Shown: positions 59,436 to 64,000 of the stretch, one piece after another | Numbering within the stretch: position 1 is the first letter of the stretch | Layout of the letters: the number at the start of each line of letters is the position of its first letter | Source of the DNA: Pilosibacter fragilis | GTDB lineage: Bacteria > Bacillota > Clostridia > Lachnospirales > Lachnospiraceae | Direction: 5' to 3' | DNA length: 64,000 bases | Assembly: GCF_032490495.1 (NCBI RefSeq) | Contig: NZ_JAVYJB010000016.1 | Location: 1-64,000, forward strand | Notes under the pieces: generated by a model | Told to the model about the DNA's origin: nothing | The model's input: the letters and a program-made list of their open reading frames with translations, nothing else | Databases searched by the model: none | Made by a program: the position numbers and the translations under genes

Positions 59436-62129
59436 ATGAATTATGGAAAAAACGAGGTGGAAAAGACACTCCGCAAGACAAATTCCAGATCACAGAAGAT
59501 CACCTCACATCTGGTGCTTCTTCTCACAAAGATCATCCTGATCCTGGTTCTGTTTGCAGCGGTGCTTGGAATCAGCTTCGGCTACGGAATCTTCAAGGGC
59601 GTTATCGACGCAGCCCCGGAGATCGATGTAGCGAGCATCGAGCCAAGCGGTTATGCCACCATGGTCTATGACAGTAAGGGAAACCTCACGGAAACGCTCG
59701 TAAAATCAGGAGCGAACCGTCTTGAGGCATCCTACGAGGAACTTCCCCAGTGCCTGATCGACGCTTTCGTCGCGATTGAGGATTCCAGGTTCTGGTCCCA
59801 CAAAGGCGTTGATGTCCGTTCCATGGTCCGTGCGGCCGTCGGAATCATTACCGGTGACTCCAGTGCCGGCGGCGGAAGTACCCTGACCCAGCAGCTCATT
59901 AAAAACAATATCTTTGAAGGCGGCAATGAGGACACCTTCGGGGAGAAGCTTGAGCGAAAGATCCAGGAGCAGTATCTGGCGATCCAGTTAGAGAAGATCA
60001 TGGATAAAAAGATCATCCTCAAAAACTACTTAAATACCATCAACCTCGGAAACAACACTCTGGGCGTAAAGGCGGCGGCTCTCCGTTACTTTGATAAGGA
60101 TGTTTCGGACCTTACACTCTCCGAAGCGACCGTCATCGCCGGAATCACCCAGAACCCGTCGAGATTCAACCCGCTCTCCGAGAACGGAAGAAAACGCAAC
60201 GAAGAAAAGCGCCGCGTGATCCTCCAGTACATGTACGAGCAGGGAAAGATCACGAAGGAAGAGCAGGAGGAGGCTCTTGCCGATGACGTTTACTCCCGGA
60301 TCAAAAACGTGGATATCGTCACAAAAGAGACCCAGACGCCGTACTCCTACTTTACCGACGAGCTGATCGATCAGGTATTAAAAGCCCTGCAGGACAAGAA
60401 AGGCTACACGGAGACGCAGGCCTACAATCTCCTCTTCTCCGGCGGTCTTGAGATCCACACCACCCAGGATCCGGATATCCAGTCCGTGGTGGATGAAGAG
60501 ATCAGCAGACCGGAAAATTACGACGTTGTCTACTACTCGATCGACTACCGTCTGTCGATCCAGCATCCGGACCAGACAACAACGAACTATTCCGATGAGA
60601 CATTAAAAACATATTTCCGCAAGGAACTCGGCGAGACAAACTTCGACGGTCTCTTCTCCTCAAAGGAGAAGGCGGATAAGGCCATCGCGAAATACAAAGC
60701 TGCAGTGACAAAAGACGGGGATACGGTTCTCGGCGAATCTGTCCACTATGTACTTCAGCCTCAGGCGTCCTTCGTCCTCATCGACCAGTCCAGCGGCTAT
60801 GTGAAGGCGCTCAGCGGCGGCCGCGGCCAGAAAGAGGTCAGCCGTTCCTTAAACCGTGCCACAAACACCCTGCGCCAGCCTGGTTCCACCTTCAAGGTCA
60901 TCACATCCTTCGCCCCGGCGATCGATACCTGCGGCGCTACCCTGGGAAGTGTCTACTACGACGGCCCGTACACCATGGGCACAAAGACGTTCCGGAACTG
61001 GTACAGCAGCAAGGGCTACATGGGCTACAGCACGATCCGTGACGGTATCGTCTACTCCATGAACATTGTTGCCGTCCGCTGCATGATCGAGACTGTGACA
61101 CCGCAGCTCGGCGTGGAATACGCGAGAAACTTAGGGATCACTTCCTTAACAGATACGGACTACAACGCTTCCACCGCTCTCGGCGGTATCACAAAGGGCG
61201 TTTCAAACCTGGAGCTCACCAATGCCTTTGCGGCCATCGCAAACGGCGGTATCTACACGAAACCAGTGTTCTTCACCCAGATCCTGGACCACAACGGAAA
61301 AGTGCTTCTGGAAAATGCGCCGGAGACAAAGCGTGTACTTAAGGACTCCACCGCATTCCTTCTCACGGACGCGATGTCCCAGTCCATGGAAAGCAGCCGC
61401 ATGTTCGCGTCCTCCGGAGTCAGCTTGAACTCCACAAGTGCCGTGGCAAATATTCCGGGAATGTCCAACGCCGGTAAGTCCGGTACCACAACAAACAATA
61501 ACGATATCTGGTTTGTCGGATTTACCCCGTACTACACGGCGGGAATCTGGTCCGGATGTGACGATAACCAGAAGATCTCAGCCATCGGAAGCAGTACTTC
61601 CTACCACAAGAAGATCTGGAAAGCGATCATGACAAAGATCCATGAGGGGCTTGCGGACACCGGTTTCCCGGTTCCGTCCTCCGTCACAACCGCCCAGATC
61701 TGCCGGAAATCCGGAAAGCTTGCGATCCCCGGTGTCTGCGAGAATGATCCAAGAGGAAACGCCGTTTACACCGAGTACTTTGCAAAGGGAACTGTTCCAA
61801 CAGAGGTCTGCGACCATCATGTACAGCTGACCGTGTGCAGCGAGTCCGGCGGACTTGCAACGGAATACTGCCCTGCGAAGACTACAAGGACCTTCATGGT
61901 GATTCCGGACGGCGAATCCGGCGGAACGGATGATTCTAAATACCGTTCTCCGGGAACCTGCACGATCCACAGCTCGACCTCCGTTGTTCTTCCGAGCGAA
62001 GAAGACACTGAGAACATGGGTTCCACAAAGGTCGAGACTGTTCCGGAAACCGTTCCGGAGACCACAAAAGCAGCGCCGAAATCGCCGCTTGACCAGGTAT
62101 ATATTCCTGTGGGACCTGGATATAATTAA
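59436..62129 (+). CDS. ponA: Class A penicillin-binding protein (PBP1A type)
   Basis: 897 aa; AAAGGAGG upstream. One N-terminal membrane helix (residues 28-50), GT51 glycosyltransferase with E115 (AIEDSRFWSHKGVD, GGGSTLTQQLIKN), transpeptidase with S484 (PGSTFK), SMN (VYSMNIVA) and K681 (GKSGTT). Ser/Thr/Pro-rich tail with C-pairs (CRKSGKLAIPGVC). Polymerises and cross-links peptidoglycan. Confidence 0.95.
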   Translation: MNYGKNEVEKTLRKTNSRSQKITSHLVLLLTKIILILVLFAAVLGISFGYGIFKGVIDAAPEIDVASIEPSGYATMVYDSKGNLTETLVKSGANRLEASYEELPQCLIDAFVAIEDSRFWSHKGVDVRSMVRAAVGIITGDSSAGGGSTLTQQLIKNNIFEGGNEDTFGEKLERKIQEQYLAIQLEKIMDKKIILKNYLNTINLGNNTLGVKAAALRYFDKDVSDLTLSEATVIAGITQNPSRFNPLSENGRKRNEEKRRVILQYMYEQGKITKEEQEEALADDVYSRIKNVDIVTKETQTPYSYFTDELIDQVLKALQDKKGYTETQAYNLLFSGGLEIHTTQDPDIQSVVDEEISRPENYDVVYYSIDYRLSIQHPDQTTTNYSDETLKTYFRKELGETNFDGLFSSKEKADKAIAKYKAAVTKDGDTVLGESVHYVLQPQASFVLIDQSSGYVKALSGGRGQKEVSRSLNRATNTLRQPGSTFKVITSFAPAIDTCGATLGSVYYDGPYTMGTKTFRNWYSSKGYMGYSTIRDGIVYSMNIVAVRCMIETVTPQLGVEYARNLGITSLTDTDYNASTALGGITKGVSNLELTNAFAAIANGGIYTKPVFFTQILDHNGKVLLENAPETKRVLKDSTAFLLTDAMSQSMESSRMFASSGVSLNSTSAVANIPGMSNAGKSGTTTNNNDIWFVGFTPYYTAGIWSGCDDNQKISAIGSSTSYHKKIWKAIMTKIHEGLADTGFPVPSSVTTAQICRKSGKLAIPGVCENDPRGNAVYTEYFAKGTVPTEVCDHHVQLTVCSESGGLATEYCPAKTTRTFMVIPDGESGGTDDSKYRSPGTCTIHSSTSVVLPSEEDTENMGSTKVETVPETVPETTKAAPKSPLDQVYIPVGPGYN

Positions 62130-62141
62130 TCCTAAGTAAAG

Positions 62142-62179
62142 CAATACGCCGGATAGATTGAGTTCTATCTGGCGTATTG
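62142..62179 (+). terminator. ponA terminator
   Basis: CAATACGCCGGATAGA and TCTATCTGGCGTATTG form a long stem ending TTATAG; U tract weak. Confidence 0.65.
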
Positions 62180-62192
62180 TTATAGAATTTTA

Positions 62193-62325
62193 GTAACTGT
62201 TCAGTAGGTCTGCGCACTTGCTGCGCTGACCGTAAGAAAACCTAGGCTAAAAGGCAAAAATCCCATCGGCGTAGCCGATTTGGAATGGATTTTTGCATGT
62301 AACTGTGAAGGTACTGAACAGTTAC
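62193..62325. mobile_element. MITE-like element, type A copy 2
   Basis: 133 bp, exact reverse complement of 55398-55530; flanked by GAATTTTA on both sides (62185-62192 and 62326-62333). Inserted just after the ponA terminator. Confidence 0.85.
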
Positions 62326-62439
62326 GAATTTTATAAGATTCCAGACACTGCCTGCGGCGAATTTATAGTCGATAAAATTCTCTGTTGATTCGCAAATAGT
62401 AGTAAGCTGCAAAGCACCGCTCAGAAAGTTATACTGCTG

Positions 62440-62469
62440 AAAAATCCCCCAGCTTTAATACCGGGGGAC
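62440..62469 (-). terminator. Electron-transfer flavoprotein operon terminator
   Basis: Minus strand GTCCCCCGG...CTGGGGGA then TTTTT. The 62334-62439 stretch shows nothing else. Confidence 0.8.
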
Positions 62470-62507
62470 TCTCTCTATTTACATCATGGCTTTTGTAAAT
62501 ACGACCT

Positions 62508-63476
62508 TTATTCCGCTTTTCTTTTCTTCATCTCTTCGATCATCACCGGAAGGATCTTTGTGACATCCCCGACGATTCCCGCATCTGCCACATCAAAGAT
62601 GGACGCATCCTCATCCTTATTGATGGCTACGATATAGCCGGAACCGATCATGCCGGATACATGCTGGGTGGCGCCGGAGATTCCACATGCGATGTAGAGC
62701 TTCGGAGCGACGATCTTGCCGGACTGCCCGACCTGGTGGGCTCTCGATACCCAGCCTTCCTCGATTGCAGGTCTGGTGGCTCCCACAACGCCTCCCATGA
62801 CCTCCGCGAGCTCTTCCACAAGGGCAAAATTCTCCTTGCTGCCCATTCCTCTTCCGCCGGATACGATGATCTGTGCTTCCTCGAGGTTGACGGTCTCTGC
62901 GATCTCTTTTACTGTCTCAACGACCTTTGTGCGGACTGTGTCTGCGGAGGCGTCCTCAGCGATGACTTCGCCGGTTCTGCTCTCGTCTAATTTTTTTGCG
63001 AAAGAACCGGAACGTACGGTCGCAACATGCGGAAGGTTCTCTCCCATCTTCATGTCATTCAGTACATTTCCATTGTAAGAAAGGGATGTGTAAACGCCGT
63101 CTGCAGTGATCCCTGTCACATCTGTCACACAGCCGGACCCAAAGACTGCGGAGACTGCCGGGGCGATCATCTTTCCCTCCGGGGTTCCTGCCATATAGAC
63201 TGCCTTCGGCTGATATTTCTCCGCAAGTTTTACGAGGATCTGTGCCTTCTCCTCAGCCGGAAGTCCTTCCTCACCTGCCACGAGGACCTTGGAAGCTCCT
63301 GCTGTGATCACAGTCTTTGTATCAGTGTCCTTTCCAAATACAACAGCGATCACTTCCTCGCCGTTTGCCTTTGCAAGCTCTGCGGCCTTGCTGACTGTCT
63401 CAAGTGCTGCACCGACCGGTGCACCGTCTGCGCTCTGGGCGTAGACCATGATATTCTTTCCATCTGTATATTTCAT
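62508..63476 (-). CDS. etfA: Electron transfer flavoprotein alpha subunit
   Basis: 322 aa. The C-terminal FAD-binding region HQVGQSGKIVAPKLYIACGI, then SGATQHVSGM is characteristic; the N-terminal half has the alpha-domain fold. Works with EtfB encoded upstream, usually with an acyl-CoA dehydrogenase. Confidence 0.95.
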   Translation of the reverse strand: MKYTDGKNIMVYAQSADGAPVGAALETVSKAAELAKANGEEVIAVVFGKDTDTKTVITAGASKVLVAGEEGLPAEEKAQILVKLAEKYQPKAVYMAGTPEGKMIAPAVSAVFGSGCVTDVTGITADGVYTSLSYNGNVLNDMKMGENLPHVATVRSGSFAKKLDESRTGEVIAEDASADTVRTKVVETVKEIAETVNLEEAQIIVSGGRGMGSKENFALVEELAEVMGGVVGATRPAIEEGWVSRAHQVGQSGKIVAPKLYIACGISGATQHVSGMIGSGYIVAINKDEDASIFDVADAGIVGDVTKILPVMIEEMKKRKAE

Positions 63477-63560
63477 CGTCTCAATTTCCTTCCATGCTTA
63501 ATTCCGGCTGACATTCACGTTTTGTGCGGGCCAAAGCCGGTTCTGCCGATCCAGCATTCA

Positions 63561-64000
63561 TCAGATTGCTTTTGCTTCGCTCATCATGGCGAGCGCCTGG
63601 CTTACCGCCTCCGCCGGATCTTCTGCCTTGATCTTCACACCTGCGGCTCTCTTTGCCGGTGCGTAGACCCTGAGGACCTCGACCTGTGCAGTTCCTGCCT
63701 CTTCTGCGGCGAGCTCCTCGATCGGTTTCTTTCTCGCTGCCATCTTGCTCTTGATCGTCGGATAACGCGGGTCATACTCCGGCTTATTGACAGCCACAAC
63801 GCACGGAAGCCCTGACTCGATCATGCAGTAACCTTCCTCCGTCTCCTGCTTTACTGTCACTTTTCCCTCTCCTGCTGTGATATCAACGACATCTGCTGTT
63901 ACCGGAGCGGAAAGCTCCTTCGCCAGGATCGTTCCCACCTGTCCGGAAGCGAAATCTGTGGTCTCTTTGCCGCAGAACACGATGTCAAATTTCTTTCCTG
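63561..64000 (-). CDS. etfB: Electron transfer flavoprotein beta subunit (partial)
   Basis: C-terminal about 146 residues; the frame runs into the right edge. GKETTDFASGQVGTILAKEL, the AMP/flavin-binding signature, then PCVVAVNKPEYDPRYPTIKS. The start lies beyond 64000. Confidence 0.92.
   Translation of the reverse strand, partial: GKKFDIVFCGKETTDFASGQVGTILAKELSAPVTADVVDITAGEGKVTVKQETEEGYCMIESGLPCVVAVNKPEYDPRYPTIKSKMAARKKPIEELAAEEAGTAQVEVLRVYAPAKRAAGVKIKAEDPAEAVSQALAMMSEAKAI

Noticed and set aside
1..64000. CRISPR array
   Set aside because: No regularly spaced repeats with variable spacers were seen on either strand.

Overview
The window comes from a Gram-positive Clostridia genome, most likely Lachnospiraceae. 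The host gene order secG-rnr-smpB-ssrA, an etfA/etfB pair, a T-box-controlled pheST operon, strong AGGAGG ribosome binding sites and moderate GC all fit, but the genus cannot be fixed from sequence alone.

Layout. 1-1682 is host DNA: the end of one gene, three small conserved-looking genes of unknown function, one minus-strand gene, and the original terminator of the tmRNA gene. 1683-44186 is a prophage of about 42.5 kb inserted into the 3' end of ssrA. Its 29-bp att copies lie at 1683-1711 and 44158-44186, so the phage now supplies the last bases and the terminator of the host tmRNA. 44187-64000 is host again: ssrA, smpB, rnr, secG, a decayed type IV pilus locus, pheT/pheS with T-box, mgsA, a DUF523 gene, typA, a YigZ-family gene, a class A penicillin-binding protein, etfA and part of etfB. 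Three 133-bp MITE-like elements with 8-bp target duplications sit in this host arm.

The prophage is a contractile-tail (PBSX/XkdK-type) phage, almost all transcribed leftward. From right to left it holds: integrase (frameshifted), two convergent small RNAs, a PemK-like protein, ImmA and CI (rightward lysogeny operon); a divergent promoter region with operator-like repeats; Cro-like protein, Rha and antirepressor; a recombination module (YqaJ nuclease, DUF1351, Bet/RecT); replication genes; a run of very small early genes joined by a repeated stop-plus-SD cassette; a sigma-like late regulator followed by 9-bp repeats and a candidate late promoter; a short non-coding block with two atypical tRNA-like cloverleaves; a self-promoted two-gene AT-rich accessory operon; terminase (large subunit deleted/frameshifted), portal, a minor head protein with a C-terminal Ntox50-like toxin domain and a possible immunity gene; capsid, head-tail and sheath/tube genes; a tail chaperone with a canonical -1 frameshift site; tape measure, baseplate and tail fibre; then the lysis genes.

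The most unusual items are: a Fst/par-like type I toxin-antitoxin module between holin and endolysin (28-aa membrane peptide plus a ~70-nt antisense RNA sharing a 16-bp repeat); an in-frame 16-bp inverted repeat linking the tail fibre to promoterless alternative fibre tips on the opposite strand; four copies of a 16-18 bp perfect palindrome confined to the prophage; the tRNA-like RNA block; and two convergent small RNAs beside the integrase. The integrase frameshift and the terminase lesion suggest a defective prophage unless they are sequence errors.
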